A stretch of 64,000 bases of DNA. Source: Streptomyces populi (lineage in GTDB: Bacteria; Actinomycetota; Actinomycetes; Streptomycetales; Streptomycetaceae). Shown one piece after another: positions 54,712 through 63,470 of the stretch. The stretch covers positions 38,124 through 102,123 of the forward strand of contig NZ_KZ626859.1 in the NCBI RefSeq assembly GCF_002911015.1, given 5' to 3'. The number at the start of each line of letters is the position of its first letter. Position 1 is the first letter of the stretch. The translations under genes were made by a program, and so were the position numbers. Below the pieces are notes generated by a model. The model ran no database searches. It saw only the letters and a list, made by a program, of their open reading frames with translations, and was not told the DNA's origin.

Positions 54712-57609
54712 TCAGCTGCAACCGCTCGTCGAACCGCAGCCCTCGCAGATGTAGCAGGAGCCGGCCCGCTGCATCTTCGTGCCGCAGGAGAAGCAGAGCG
54801 GGGCGTCGGCCTGGATGCCCAGCTGCATCTCCACCAGCTCGGCGCTGGTGTGGACCTGCCTCGGGGCGGGCTCGGCCGCGACGACCTCGGCCCTGGGGGC
54901 GGCGACGGCCTTCAGCTCCTGCGCGCGGGGCGCCGACTGGGCCAGGCCCTCGACGTCGACCTCGTCATCGGCGGGCTCGTAGGAGCCCGTCTCCAGGTGA
55001 CGCTGACGCTCCTCGGCGGAGTGGATGCCGAGCGCGGAGCGCGTCTCGAAGGGCAGGAAGTCCAGCGCCAGGCGGCGGAAGATGTAGTCGACGATCGACT
55101 GCGCCATCCGCACGTCCGGGTCGTCCGTCATGCCGGCCGGCTCGAAGCGCATGTTGGTGAACTTCGAGACGTACGTCTCCAGCGGCACGCCGTACTGCAG
55201 ACCGACCGAGACGGCGATCGAGAAGGCGTCCATCATGCCCGCGAGGGTGGAACCCTGCTTCGACATCTTCAGGAAGACCTCGCCGAGACCGTCGTCGGGG
55301 TAGGAGTTGGCGGTCATGTAGCCCTCGGCGCCGCCGACCGTGAAGGACGTGGTGATGCCGGGACGGCCCTTGGGCAGACGCTTGCGGACCGGGCGGTACT
55401 CGACGACCTTCTCGACCGCGGTACGGATCGTTTCCTCGGCCTTGGCCGTGACCTCGGCCTTCTCCTTCTCCTTGGTCTTGGCGGAGAGGGGCTGGCCGAC
55501 CTTGCAGTTGTCGCGGTAGATCGCGAGCGCCTTGACGCCCATCTTCCACGCCTCGAAGTAGACCTCCTCGACGTCCTCGACGGTCGCCGTCTCCGGCAGG
55601 TTGACCGTCTTGGAGAGCGCGCCGGAGATCCACGGCTGGATCGCGGCCATCATGCGGACGTGGCCCATCGCGGAGATGGAGCGCTCGCCCATGGCGCAGT
55701 CGAAGACCTCGTAGTGCTCGTGCTTGAGGCCCGGGGCGTCGACGACATTGCCGTGCTCGGCGATGTGGGCGACGATCGCCTCGATCTGCTCCTCCTGGTA
55801 GCCCAGGCGGCGCAGGGCCTGCGGGACGGTGCCGTTGACGATCTGCATCGAGCCGCCGCCGACCAGCTTCTTGAACTTGACCAGCGCGAGGTCGGGTTCG
55901 AGGCCGGTGGTGTCGCAGGACATCGCGAGACCGATGGTGCCGGTCGGGGCGATGACGGAGGCCTGCGCGTTGCGGAATCCGTTCTTCTCGCCGAGGCGGA
56001 TCACGTCCTGCCACGCCTCCGTGGCGGCGGCCCAGATCGGGGTGTCCAGGTCGTCCATGCGGACGGCCGTGGTGTTGGCGTCGGCGTGCTGCTTCATGAC
56101 GCGCTGGTGGGGCTGCGCGTTGCGGGCGTAGCCGTCGTACGGGCCCACGACCGCGGCGAGTTCGGCGGACCGCTTGTAGGACCTACCGGTCATCAGGGAG
56201 GTGATGGCGCCGGCGAGCGCGCGGCCGCCGTCGGAGTCGTACGCGTGGCCGGTCGCCATGAGGAGGGCGCCGAGGTTGGCGTAGCCGATGCCCAGCTGAC
56301 GGAAGGCGCGGGTGTTCTCGCCGATCTTCTCGGTCGGGAAGTCGGCGAAGCAGATGGAGATGTCCATCGCGGTGATGACCAGCTCGACGACCTGGGCGAA
56401 GCGCTCGACGTCGAAGGACTGGTGGCCCTTGCCGTCGTCCTTCAGGAACTTCATCAGGTTCAGCGAGGCGAGGTTGCAGGACGTGTTGTCCAGGTGCATG
56501 TACTCGCTGCACGGGTTCGAGCCGTTGATACGGCCGGACTCCGGGCACGTGTGCCAGTGGTTGATCGTGTCGTCGTACTGGATGCCCGGGTCGGCGCAGG
56601 CCCAGGCGGCCTCGGCCATCTTGCGGAAGAGGGACTTGGCGTCGACCTCCTCGATGACCTCGCCGGTCATCCGCGCGCGGAGGCCGAACGTGCCGCCCTG
56701 CTCGACCGCCTTCATGAACTCGTCGTTCACGCGGACCGAGTTGTTGGCGTTCTGGTACTGGACGGACGTGATGTCGTCGCCGCCCAGGTCCATGTCGAAG
56801 CCCGCGTCACGGAGGGCGCGGATCTTCTCCTCCTCCTTGACCTTGGTCTCGATGAAGTCCTCGATGTCGGGGTGGTCGACGTCGAGGATGACCATCTTGG
56901 CCGCGCGGCGGGTGGCGCCGCCCGACTTGATCGTTCCTGCGGAGGCGTCGGCACCGCGCATGAAGGAGACGGGACCCGAGGCGTTGCCCCCGGAGGAGAG
57001 GAGCTCCTTGGAGGAGCGGATGCGGGAGAGGTTCAGGCCGGCGCCGGAGCCGCCCTTGAAGATCATGCCCTCTTCCTTGTACCAGTCGAGGATCGACTCC
57101 ATGGAGTCGTCGACGGACAGGATGAAGCAGGCGGAGACCTGCTGGGGCTGGGGGGTCCCGACGTTGAACCAGACCGGGCTGTTGAAGCTGAAGATCTGGT
57201 GCAGGAGGGCGTACGCCAGCTCGTGCTCGAAGATCTCGGCGTCGGCGGGCGACGCGAAGTACTTGAAGTCCTCGCCGGCCTTCCGGTACGTCTTCACGAT
57301 GCGGTCGATGAGCTGCTTGAGGCTCACCTCGCGCTGCGGGGTGCCGACGGCACCGCGGAAGTACTTGCTGGTGACGATGTTGACCGCGTTCACCGACCAG
57401 AAGCCGGGGAACTCGACGCCACGCTGCTCGAAGTTGACCGAGCCGTCGCGCCAGTTGGTCATGACGACGTCACGGCGCTCCCACTCCACCTCGTCGTACG
57501 GGTGCACGCCGGGGGTGGTGTGGATGCGCTCGATGCGCAGTCCCTTGCTGCCCTTGGCTCCGCTCTTCGCGCGGGAACCTCGTGCCGGACCGCTCGCCGT
57601 CTCTGTCAT
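54712..57609 (-). CDS. nrdJ: Adenosylcobalamin-dependent (class II) ribonucleoside-diphosphate reductase
   Basis: A 965-residue enzyme that makes deoxyribonucleotides using vitamin B12 instead of an iron protein, so it works with or without oxygen. Features include an N-terminal ATP-cone-free leader, the thiol region FNVGTPQPQQVSACFILSVDDSM, GGSGAGLNLSRIRS, NPCSEYMHLDNTSCNLASLNLMKF with active-site residues, and a C-terminal zinc-ribbon CGTKMQRAGSCYICEGCGSTSGCS. It is in an operon with nrdR. The ATG at 57609 follows GGGAGG. The 3' end is duplicated in decayed form 1.4 kb away. Confidence 0.95.
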   Translation of the reverse strand: MTETASGPARGSRAKSGAKGSKGLRIERIHTTPGVHPYDEVEWERRDVVMTNWRDGSVNFEQRGVEFPGFWSVNAVNIVTSKYFRGAVGTPQREVSLKQLIDRIVKTYRKAGEDFKYFASPADAEIFEHELAYALLHQIFSFNSPVWFNVGTPQPQQVSACFILSVDDSMESILDWYKEEGMIFKGGSGAGLNLSRIRSSKELLSSGGNASGPVSFMRGADASAGTIKSGGATRRAAKMVILDVDHPDIEDFIETKVKEEEKIRALRDAGFDMDLGGDDITSVQYQNANNSVRVNDEFMKAVEQGGTFGLRARMTGEVIEEVDAKSLFRKMAEAAWACADPGIQYDDTINHWHTCPESGRINGSNPCSEYMHLDNTSCNLASLNLMKFLKDDGKGHQSFDVERFAQVVELVITAMDISICFADFPTEKIGENTRAFRQLGIGYANLGALLMATGHAYDSDGGRALAGAITSLMTGRSYKRSAELAAVVGPYDGYARNAQPHQRVMKQHADANTTAVRMDDLDTPIWAAATEAWQDVIRLGEKNGFRNAQASVIAPTGTIGLAMSCDTTGLEPDLALVKFKKLVGGGSMQIVNGTVPQALRRLGYQEEQIEAIVAHIAEHGNVVDAPGLKHEHYEVFDCAMGERSISAMGHVRMMAAIQPWISGALSKTVNLPETATVEDVEEVYFEAWKMGVKALAIYRDNCKVGQPLSAKTKEKEKAEVTAKAEETIRTAVEKVVEYRPVRKRLPKGRPGITTSFTVGGAEGYMTANSYPDDGLGEVFLKMSKQGSTLAGMMDAFSIAVSVGLQYGVPLETYVSKFTNMRFEPAGMTDDPDVRMAQSIVDYIFRRLALDFLPFETRSALGIHSAEERQRHLETGSYEPADDEVDVEGLAQSAPRAQELKAVAAPRAEVVAAEPAPRQVHTSAELVEMQLGIQADAPLCFSCGTKMQRAGSCYICEGCGSTSGCS

Positions 57610-57643
57610 GCCGCCTCCCTGTAACAGGCTAAAACGCGCTCAA

Positions 57644-57666
57644 GTGCCGCGAACTTCCCGCGGCAC
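57644..57666 (-). promoter_or_regulatory. Hairpin in the nrdR-nrdJ gap
   Basis: GTGCCGCG / CGCGGCAC with a 7-base AACTTCC loop, 35 bp before the nrdJ start. It could attenuate or stabilise the nrdJ part of the transcript. No cobalamin riboswitch is visible. Confidence 0.4.
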
Positions 57667-57771
57667 GGTCTGTGTCTGATGCCGCGCGCGCCGCTGGTAC
57701 GGCCGTGCGCTGCAAGTCTGTGATCGCCGCCCGCGGGCGGGCCCGGACACCCCGAAGGGTCCGGTCCGCGG

Positions 57772-58323
57772 TCAGTCGGCGGCGGTGGCGGGCACGGGAA
57801 CCTCCGCGGTTCCACCGGGCCCGTGGTCGGTCTCCTGGCACACCGCGTCCGGGACGTCGTCGTCCGCGGAGGGGCGCTGATTCACCTGCCTGAGTTCCGC
57901 GATGGCGGCTTCGAAGTCGTCGAGCGAGTCGAAGGCCCGGTACACGGACGCGAACCTCATGTAGGCCACGAGGTCGAGTTCCTGCAAGGGTCCGAGTATG
58001 GCCAGCCCCACGTCGTGGGTGGTCAGCTCGGCGCTTCCGGTGGCTCGCACGGCCTCCTCGACCCGCTGCCCGAGCTGGGCGAGCGCGTCCTCGGTGACGG
58101 GCCGTCCCTGGCAGGCCTTGCGCACGCCGTTGATGACCTTGATGCGGCTGAAGGGCTCGGTCACACCGGAGCGCTTCACCACCATCAGCGAGCACGTCTC
58201 CACGGTCGTGAAACGACGGGAGCAGTCGGGGCACTGGCGGCGCCTGCGGATCGACGTGCCGTCGTCGGTCGTACGACTGTCGACGACGCGGCTGTCCGGG
58301 TGCCTGCAGAAGGGGCAGTGCAT
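57772..58323 (-). CDS. nrdR: Transcriptional repressor NrdR
   Basis: A 183-residue regulator of ribonucleotide reductase genes. The N-terminal zinc ribbon has [20 protein letters not shown] and [12 protein letters not shown] (four Cys, residues 3-34). The ATP-cone (about 46-136) with [23 protein letters not shown] binds dATP/ATP and sets the oligomer that represses. The C-terminal ~35 residues are a variable tail, longer than the core. It is first in the nrdR-nrdJ operon. Its own promoter carries two NrdR boxes 31 bp apart. Confidence 0.95.
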   Translation of the reverse strand: MHCPFCRHPDSRVVDSRTTDDGTSIRRRRQCPDCSRRFTTVETCSLMVVKRSGVTEPFSRIKVINGVRKACQGRPVTEDALAQLGQRVEEAVRATGSAELTTHDVGLAILGPLQELDLVAYMRFASVYRAFDSLDDFEAAIAELRQVNQRPSADDDVPDAVCQETDHGPGGTAEVPVPATAAD

Positions 58324-58430
58324 GGCTCCAACCCTCCTTCACAGCACGACTCAGGGACCTCGCGGGGCCTCACCGGCCCCTCGAAGCAGCCCCAAGCATA
58401 GGCGATGCCCGGGGGCCCGGAGACCCGGGG

Positions 58431-58446
58431 GACCACAACTTCTGGG
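58431..58446. promoter_or_regulatory. NrdR box, proximal
   Basis: CCCAGAAGTTGTGGTC on the minus strand, similar to the second box, about 108 bp before the nrdR start. NrdR boxes normally come in pairs on the same helix face. Confidence 0.75.
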
Positions 58447-58461
58447 ATGTCTGCGCAATCC

Positions 58462-58477
58462 AACCACTAGATGTGGG
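58462..58477. promoter_or_regulatory. NrdR box, distal
   Basis: CCCACATCTAGTGGTT on the minus strand, exactly 31 bp from the proximal box (about three helical turns). The pair should let NrdR repress its own operon. Confidence 0.8.
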
Positions 58478-58767
58478 GATCGATTCGCGAATTCCTCCCA
58501 CGGCGCGCGTGTCGTACACGTAAGGGCACGTGCCGCACAGGCATACCCATCCCGGACACACGGGGATAGCGTGGTCGACGCACGGAAGGAGGCCGGTTCC
58601 CGGCCGGTCGGCCATCGGATGGCAGACTGGGCGGCGGCTCGGGCCGGCCGGCGCGACGGCCGCCTCCGGCGGTGAAGGGTACAGCAGGGGACTCTTTCGC
58701 CCGCCAGGCGCGTCACCAGCCATACACCCAGACACATGCTCACGTCAGGCGATTCACGTTTTTTCAC

Positions 58768-58783
58768 TCGAACGTGTGTTTGG
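58768..58783 (+). promoter_or_regulatory. LexA (SOS) box of lexA
   Basis: TCGAACGTGTGTTTGG matches the actinobacterial SOS box TCGAACN4GTTCGA in the first half fully and in 4 of 6 bases of the second. It lies 60 bp before the lexA start, for autoregulation. Confidence 0.75.
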
Positions 58784-58842
58784 CGCAACCTTTCGAAAGC
58801 AACTACCGTTGTTCAGCAGGGAGACCATCGAGAGGGGCCGAC

Positions 58843-59619
58843 GTGACCACCACCGCAGACAGCGCCACCATCACCGCCCAGGACCGCTCCCAGGGCCGAC
58901 TCGAGCCGGTGCATGTGATGAACGAAGCCGCGAATCATGAGGGGCCAAAGCGCTCCCTGCCTGGCCGACCTCCAGGCATCCGGGCCGACAGCTCGGGACT
59001 CACGGACCGGCAGCGCCGGGTGATCGAGGTGATCCGGGACTCCGTGCAGCGGCGCGGCTACCCACCGTCGATGCGGGAGATCGGGCAGGCCGTCGGCCTC
59101 TCCAGCACCTCCTCCGTGGCGCATCAGCTGATGGCACTGGAGCGCAAGGGCTTCCTGCGGCGAGACCCGCACCGGCCGCGCGCGTACGAGGTACGGGGTT
59201 CCGACCAGTCGTCGGTGCAGCCGACGGACACGGCGGGCAAGCCGGCCGCGTCCTACGTACCGCTCGTCGGCCGTATCGCCGCCGGTGGCCCGATCCTCGC
59301 CGAGGAGTCGGTGGAGGACGTCTTCCCCCTCCCCCGCCAGCTGGTCGGCGACGGAGAGCTGTTCGTCCTGAAGGTCGTCGGCGACTCGATGATCGAGGCC
59401 GCCATCTGTGACGGGGACTGGGTGACGGTCCGCCGCCAGCCGGTCGCCGAGAACGGCGACATCGTCGCCGCGATGCTGGACGGCGAAGCCACGGTGAAGC
59501 GCTTCAAGCGCGAGGACGGACACGTGTGGCTGCTGCCGCACAACTCGGCGTACCAGCCGATCCCCGGTGACGAGGCGACCATCCTCGGAAAGGTCGTCGC
59601 CGTACTCCGCCGGGTGTGA
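58843..59619 (+). CDS. lexA: SOS repressor LexA
   Basis: A 258-residue repressor that represses DNA-repair genes and cuts itself when RecA senses damage. The first ~50 residues are an actinobacterial extension. The winged HTH follows ([43 protein letters not shown]). The C-terminal protease has the Ala-Gly cleavage site in [14 protein letters not shown], the catalytic Ser in [11 protein letters not shown], and the catalytic Lys in [11 protein letters not shown]. The GTG at 58843 has a GAGGGG site. It diverges from the nrdR-nrdJ operon. Confidence 0.95.
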   Translation: MTTTADSATITAQDRSQGRLEPVHVMNEAANHEGPKRSLPGRPPGIRADSSGLTDRQRRVIEVIRDSVQRRGYPPSMREIGQAVGLSSTSSVAHQLMALERKGFLRRDPHRPRAYEVRGSDQSSVQPTDTAGKPAASYVPLVGRIAAGGPILAEESVEDVFPLPRQLVGDGELFVLKVVGDSMIEAAICDGDWVTVRRQPVAENGDIVAAMLDGEATVKRFKREDGHVWLLPHNSAYQPIPGDEATILGKVVAVLRRV

Positions 59620-59656
59620 CACCGCGACGGGCGTCCCACCGCCCCCGCCCCTGACC

Positions 59657-59691
59657 GGGCCCCGGAACCAACTGCGCCGGTTCCGGGGTCC
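59657..59691 (+). terminator. lexA terminator
   Basis: GGCCCCGGAACC pairs with GGTTCCGGGGTCC (one G-U) about 38 bp after the lexA stop, just before the repeat region. Confidence 0.7.
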
Positions 59692-59907
59692 TGTGCGTTT
59701 CCTGGCCGGGGGCCTTGACCGGAGAACGGCCTCCGCTCCAGGCCGGAGGCTTGGGGTACCCGAAGTCCTGGAGCGGAACTCCGGAAGCAGGGGTCCGGAA
59801 GTCCGGAGCCTCGAGGGCCGGAGGTCCGGGGTCACGGCCCGGAAGTCCGGGGTCGCGGGGACCTGGGCGCCCAAAGTCTCGGGGCTGGAAGCCCGGAGCC
59901 TCGAAGG

Positions 59908-60083
59908 CCGGAGGTGCGGGAGTCCGGAGACCTGAGTACCCGGAGGGCCGGGAGCCTGGAGACCTGAGCGCCCGGAGACCTGGGTGCCCGGAGACCTGGG
60001 AGTCCGGAGACCTGAGTGCCCGGAGGGCTGGGTGTCCGGAAGGCTGGGTGCCCGGAGGGCTGGGTGTCCGGAGGTGCGGGAGG
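59908..60083. repeat. Eleven 16-bp tandem repeats (CCGGAGACCTGRGTGC type)
   Basis: Eleven consecutive units begin with CCGGA or CTGGA at exact 16-bp steps. Typical units are CCGGAGACCTGGGTGC, CCGGAGGGCTGGGTGT and CCGGAGACCTGAGTGC. Looser copies extend left to about 59770. 16 is not a multiple of 3, so the array is not coding for a repeat peptide. The plus strand is G-rich (GG runs). It lies between converging lexA and helicase genes. Confidence 0.85.
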
Positions 60084-60199
60084 CCGGGGCTTCCAGGAAG
60101 TCGGGGCGCGGGCTCCGAAACCCGTCGGACCTCCTCCGTCCGGCTCCCGAGGTTCCCCAGCACTCGCGGACGGCCCCCTGATCTGGAGGCCGGGAGGCG

Positions 60200-62215
60200 T
60201 TACGCGTCCTCCGTCTCCCCTTCGTCGTCCGCCTTCGGGGCCGACTCCTCGGTCATCCGGGCCTTCTCGTCGATCGCCGCGAGGGACCTGCGGACCTGAC
60301 CCGGGTCCGTGGTGTACCAGAAGTCGGGGAGCGAGGCCTTCAGATAGCTGCCGTAACGGGCCGTGGCCAGCCGCTGGTCCAGCACGGCGACCACGCCCCG
60401 GTCCCCCGAGGCCCGGACGAGACGGCCGGCGCCCTGGGCCATGAGAAGGGCCGCGTGGGTGGCGGCGACGGCCATGAAGCCGTTGCCCCCGTTCTCCTCG
60501 ACCGCCTTCTGGCGTGCGCTCATCAGCGGGTCGTCGGGGCGGGGGAAGGGGATCTTGTCCATGACGACCAGCTGGCAGCTGGGGCCCGGCACGTCCACGC
60601 CCTGCCAGAGCGAGAGCGTGCCGAACAGACAGGTCTTCGGGTCCGCCGCGAAGTTCTTGATCAGCTCGCCGAGCGTCTCCTCGCCCTGGAGCAGGATCGG
60701 GTACTCGGGGATGCGGGTCCGCAGCTCCTCGGCCGCGAGCTGGGCCGCGCGCATCGAGGAGAAGAGACCGAGCGTGCGCCCGCCGGCGGCCTGGATCAGC
60801 TCGGTGAGTTCGTCGAGCATGTCGCCCCGGTCGGCGTCCCGGGCGGGGCGCGACAGATGCCTGGCGACGTAGAGGATGCCCTGCCGGGGATAGTCGAAGG
60901 GCGAGCCGACGTCGACGCCCTTCCACTGGGGAAGGTCCTCGCCCACCGTGCCTTCCGGGGCGAGCCCCACCGACGCTCCCACGCCGTTGAAGTCACCGCC
61001 GAGCTTGAGGGTCGCGGACGTCAGGACGACCGAGCGGTCGGCGAAGAGCTTCTCCCTGAGGAGCCCGGACACGTTCATCGGGGCGACCCGGAGCGAGGCT
61101 CCGAAGCGGTCATGACGCTCGTACCAGACGACGTCGTACTCGGAGCCGTTGGCGATGCGCTCCGCCACGGCGTGCACGGACTCGACGGACGCCAGGGCCT
61201 GCTTGCGCACGGCGTCCTCGTCCTGGACGGACTTGTCCCGGGTGGAACCGAGGGCGGTGATCACCGTCCGGGCGGCGTCGCGCAGCGCCATCAGCGCGTA
61301 CCCGAGGTCCTCGGGGATCTCCTCCAGACGGCCCGGCAGGGCCAGCTCCATCAGACGCTCGAAGCCCTCGGCGGCGGTCTGGAGCTGGTCGGCGGCCTTT
61401 TCGTTGACCAGCTTCGCGGCGCGGCGCACGGCACGGTTGACCTGCCCCGGTGTGAGCTCGCCGGTGGCGACGCCGGTGACCCTGGAGACCAGCTCGTGGG
61501 CCTCGTCGACGATCAGCACCTCGTGCTGCGGCAGGACCGGCGCGCCCTCGATGGCGTCGATCGCGAGCAGGGCGTGGTTGGTGACGACGACCTCGGCGAG
61601 CTTGGCCCGCTCACGGGCCATCTCGGCGAAGCACTCCGCCCCGTAGGCGCATTTGGTGGCGCCGAGGCACTCCCGGGAGGACACCGACACCTGGCCCCAG
61701 GCCCGGTCGGAGACACCGGGTGTGAGGTCGTCGCGGTCACCGGTCTCGGTCTCGTCCGACCAGTCGCGCAGCCGCAGCAGGTCCTGCCCCAGCTTGCTGG
61801 AGGGCGCGGCCGCCTCGAACGGGTCGAAGAGGCCCTCCTCCTCGTCCTGCGGCACGCCCTCGTGCAGGCGGTGCAGGCACAGGTAGTTCGACCGGCCCTT
61901 CAGCATCGCGAACTCGGGGCGGCGGCGCAGCAGCGGATGCAGCGCGTCGACGGTACGCGGCAGGTCCCGCTCCACGAGCTGGCGCTGGAGCGCCAGGGTG
62001 GCGGTCGCCACGACCACCCGCTCGCCGTGGGCGAGCGAGGGCACCAGGTAACCGAGCGACTTTCCGGTACCGGTGCCCGCCTGGACCAGCAGGTGGGAGC
62101 TGTCGTCGATGGCACCGGCGACGGCTTCGGCCATCGTCACCTGGCCGGGGCGCTCCGTACCGCCGACAGCGGTGACGGCAGCGTGCAGGAGTTCACGGAG
62201 TGAGGGCTTCGTCAT
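60200..62215 (-). CDS. DinG-family ATP-dependent DNA helicase
   Basis: A 671-residue superfamily-2 helicase of the XPD/DinG type. Walker A is AGTGTGKS (about residues 45-52) and the DEAH box is VDEAHELVSRV (about 236-245). Four cysteines suited to an iron-sulphur cluster lie in NYLCLHRL and SRECLGATKCAYGAECF (about 112-200). The C-terminal motifs LFSSMRAAQLAAEELR and GAGRLVRASGDRG complete the helicase. The family unwinds damaged or RNA-containing forks and is SOS-linked in some bacteria. It converges on lexA across the tandem repeats. Confidence 0.9.
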   Translation of the reverse strand: MTKPSLRELLHAAVTAVGGTERPGQVTMAEAVAGAIDDSSHLLVQAGTGTGKSLGYLVPSLAHGERVVVATATLALQRQLVERDLPRTVDALHPLLRRRPEFAMLKGRSNYLCLHRLHEGVPQDEEEGLFDPFEAAAPSSKLGQDLLRLRDWSDETETGDRDDLTPGVSDRAWGQVSVSSRECLGATKCAYGAECFAEMARERAKLAEVVVTNHALLAIDAIEGAPVLPQHEVLIVDEAHELVSRVTGVATGELTPGQVNRAVRRAAKLVNEKAADQLQTAAEGFERLMELALPGRLEEIPEDLGYALMALRDAARTVITALGSTRDKSVQDEDAVRKQALASVESVHAVAERIANGSEYDVVWYERHDRFGASLRVAPMNVSGLLREKLFADRSVVLTSATLKLGGDFNGVGASVGLAPEGTVGEDLPQWKGVDVGSPFDYPRQGILYVARHLSRPARDADRGDMLDELTELIQAAGGRTLGLFSSMRAAQLAAEELRTRIPEYPILLQGEETLGELIKNFAADPKTCLFGTLSLWQGVDVPGPSCQLVVMDKIPFPRPDDPLMSARQKAVEENGGNGFMAVAATHAALLMAQGAGRLVRASGDRGVVAVLDQRLATARYGSYLKASLPDFWYTTDPGQVRRSLAAIDEKARMTEESAPKADDEGETEDA

Positions 62216-62573
62216 AGCGCTGCCAGCCTACGGGGCGCCACTGACAACCGAGCGATCAAGTCCGGAACCGACGGTGTGGTCGAGCGGGGCACGGGCCGGG
62301 GCGTCCCGGCCCGTGGAGGGGGGCCGAAGCGGTGCCGTGGGCGGCGGCGCGCGGGCGCGCCGGACGCTCGCGGCAGCCGTCCGGGGATGGCGGGCCGCGG
62401 TCCGGCCCCGGTCGCGCGGTCCTCGTGCGGGAGGGGCGGGACGTGCGGGAGGGACGGGACGTGCGGGACCGGCGTCTCTCGGGCGTCCGGGCTGTCGGAC
62501 GGTCGGGGCACCAAGACTCCTCGGCAGGGGACCTGATCGGGGGCGGTCGACCGGTGGACCACGGGCGACGGCT
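62216..62573. other. Intergenic region with 18-bp repeats
   Basis: A 358-bp stretch upstream of the helicase gene, downstream of the siderophore acetyltransferase gene. It contains two 18-bp direct repeats plus a partial third (GTGCGGGAGGGGCGGGAC, 62425-62470) and an extended GGGGCGCG hairpin near 62300. No gene supported. Confidence 0.5.
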
Positions 62574-63413
62574 CTACAGCAGATCGCGCAGGGCCCGGTC
62601 CCGGACCATGAGGGCCGCCCGTTTGTCGGGCAGGTCGACCTCGGCGGAGAACCGGAAGCCGGCGCTCAGGAACGCGGACACGGAAGGGGTGTTGCGCAGA
62701 TCGGGTTCCGCGACGACACGGGCGCACGAAGGACGCTTGTCCAGCACCTGGTCGGCGACGGCTCTGAGCAGGGTCGAACCGAGGCCTCGCCCGCGGTCGG
62801 CGACACCGCCGACGAGGAGGTGGACCCCGGTGTCGTGGGGCCGGGCGGGGTAATGGCGCGCCAGGGGGTCGAGATCCGCCCGGTAGATCTCCCAGTAGCT
62901 CATCGGGGTGCCGTCCAGCACCCCGAGGCACGGAACGCTGCGTCCGTCGCCGTCGAGCTGCCGGAGCAGATGTTCCTCGACCACGGACTCGGGTCCCGCC
63001 AGCTCCCAGAACTCCGCGACGGCGGGGTCGTTCATCCAGCGGTGGACGAGGGGGAGGTCGCGGCCGGGGCGCACGGGGACGAGGAGGAGAACGCCCGCGG
63101 GTGTCCTGGCCGGCCCCCAGCCGCCGACGCGGTCGAGCAGGTCGTCCCCGGCCGGGGTCCCCTCGGAGGACCTGTCCGGAGCGCCCTCCACGGTCCCGTC
63201 CCGGGTTCCCTCCGCGGTCCCGGGCCGGGATCCGGTGTCCCCTGCGAACAGCGCGATCAGCTCGTCGGAGAGGCGCAGGTCGAGCGTGTCCTCGCAGTCC
63301 GTTCCGGCGCCCGGGTCGAGACCGGTGGCCGCACGGGATCCGGGCCCGGGCCCCCGGTCGGTCCGGGTGGCGCGGGCGGTGCCGGCGTCGGTGCTCTCAT
63401 CGGTGGGAGGCAC
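62574..63413 (-). CDS. GNAT acetyltransferase of siderophore biosynthesis type (IucB/DesC-like)
   Basis: A 279-residue acyltransferase. The first ~90 residues are Gly/Thr/Glu/Arg-rich with repeats (GTAEGTRDGTVEGAPDRSSEGT) and look disordered. The GNAT domain (about 105-275) has VHRWMNDPAVAEFWELAGP, then PMSYWEIYRADLDPLARHY and HLLVGGVADRGRGLGSTLL, typical of the acyl-CoA:N-hydroxy-diamine transferases in hydroxamate siderophore pathways. It lies just downstream of a NIS-synthetase gene and may be in its operon. Substrate not readable. Confidence 0.83.
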   Translation of the reverse strand: MPPTDESTDAGTARATRTDRGPGPGSRAATGLDPGAGTDCEDTLDLRLSDELIALFAGDTGSRPGTAEGTRDGTVEGAPDRSSEGTPAGDDLLDRVGGWGPARTPAGVLLLVPVRPGRDLPLVHRWMNDPAVAEFWELAGPESVVEEHLLRQLDGDGRSVPCLGVLDGTPMSYWEIYRADLDPLARHYPARPHDTGVHLLVGGVADRGRGLGSTLLRAVADQVLDKRPSCARVVAEPDLRNTPSVSAFLSAGFRFSAEVDLPDKRAALMVRDRALRDLL

Positions 63414-63470
63414 GACGACGCTCCTCTCGGGAGACGGGGTGGGGCAGGTTCCTCAAGAAGGAAGGGGCCC

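Noticed and set aside
54541..57624. About 1,000-codon open frame opposite nrdJ
   Set aside because: High GC keeps the opposite strand open; translation is Leu/Val/Asp/Arg/Gly-rich without domains and mirrors nrdJ codon structure.
57610..57771. Cobalamin riboswitch before nrdJ
   Set aside because: The gap is only 162 bp, and I find no B12-box (GCCACTG-like) sequence; only a simple hairpin is present.
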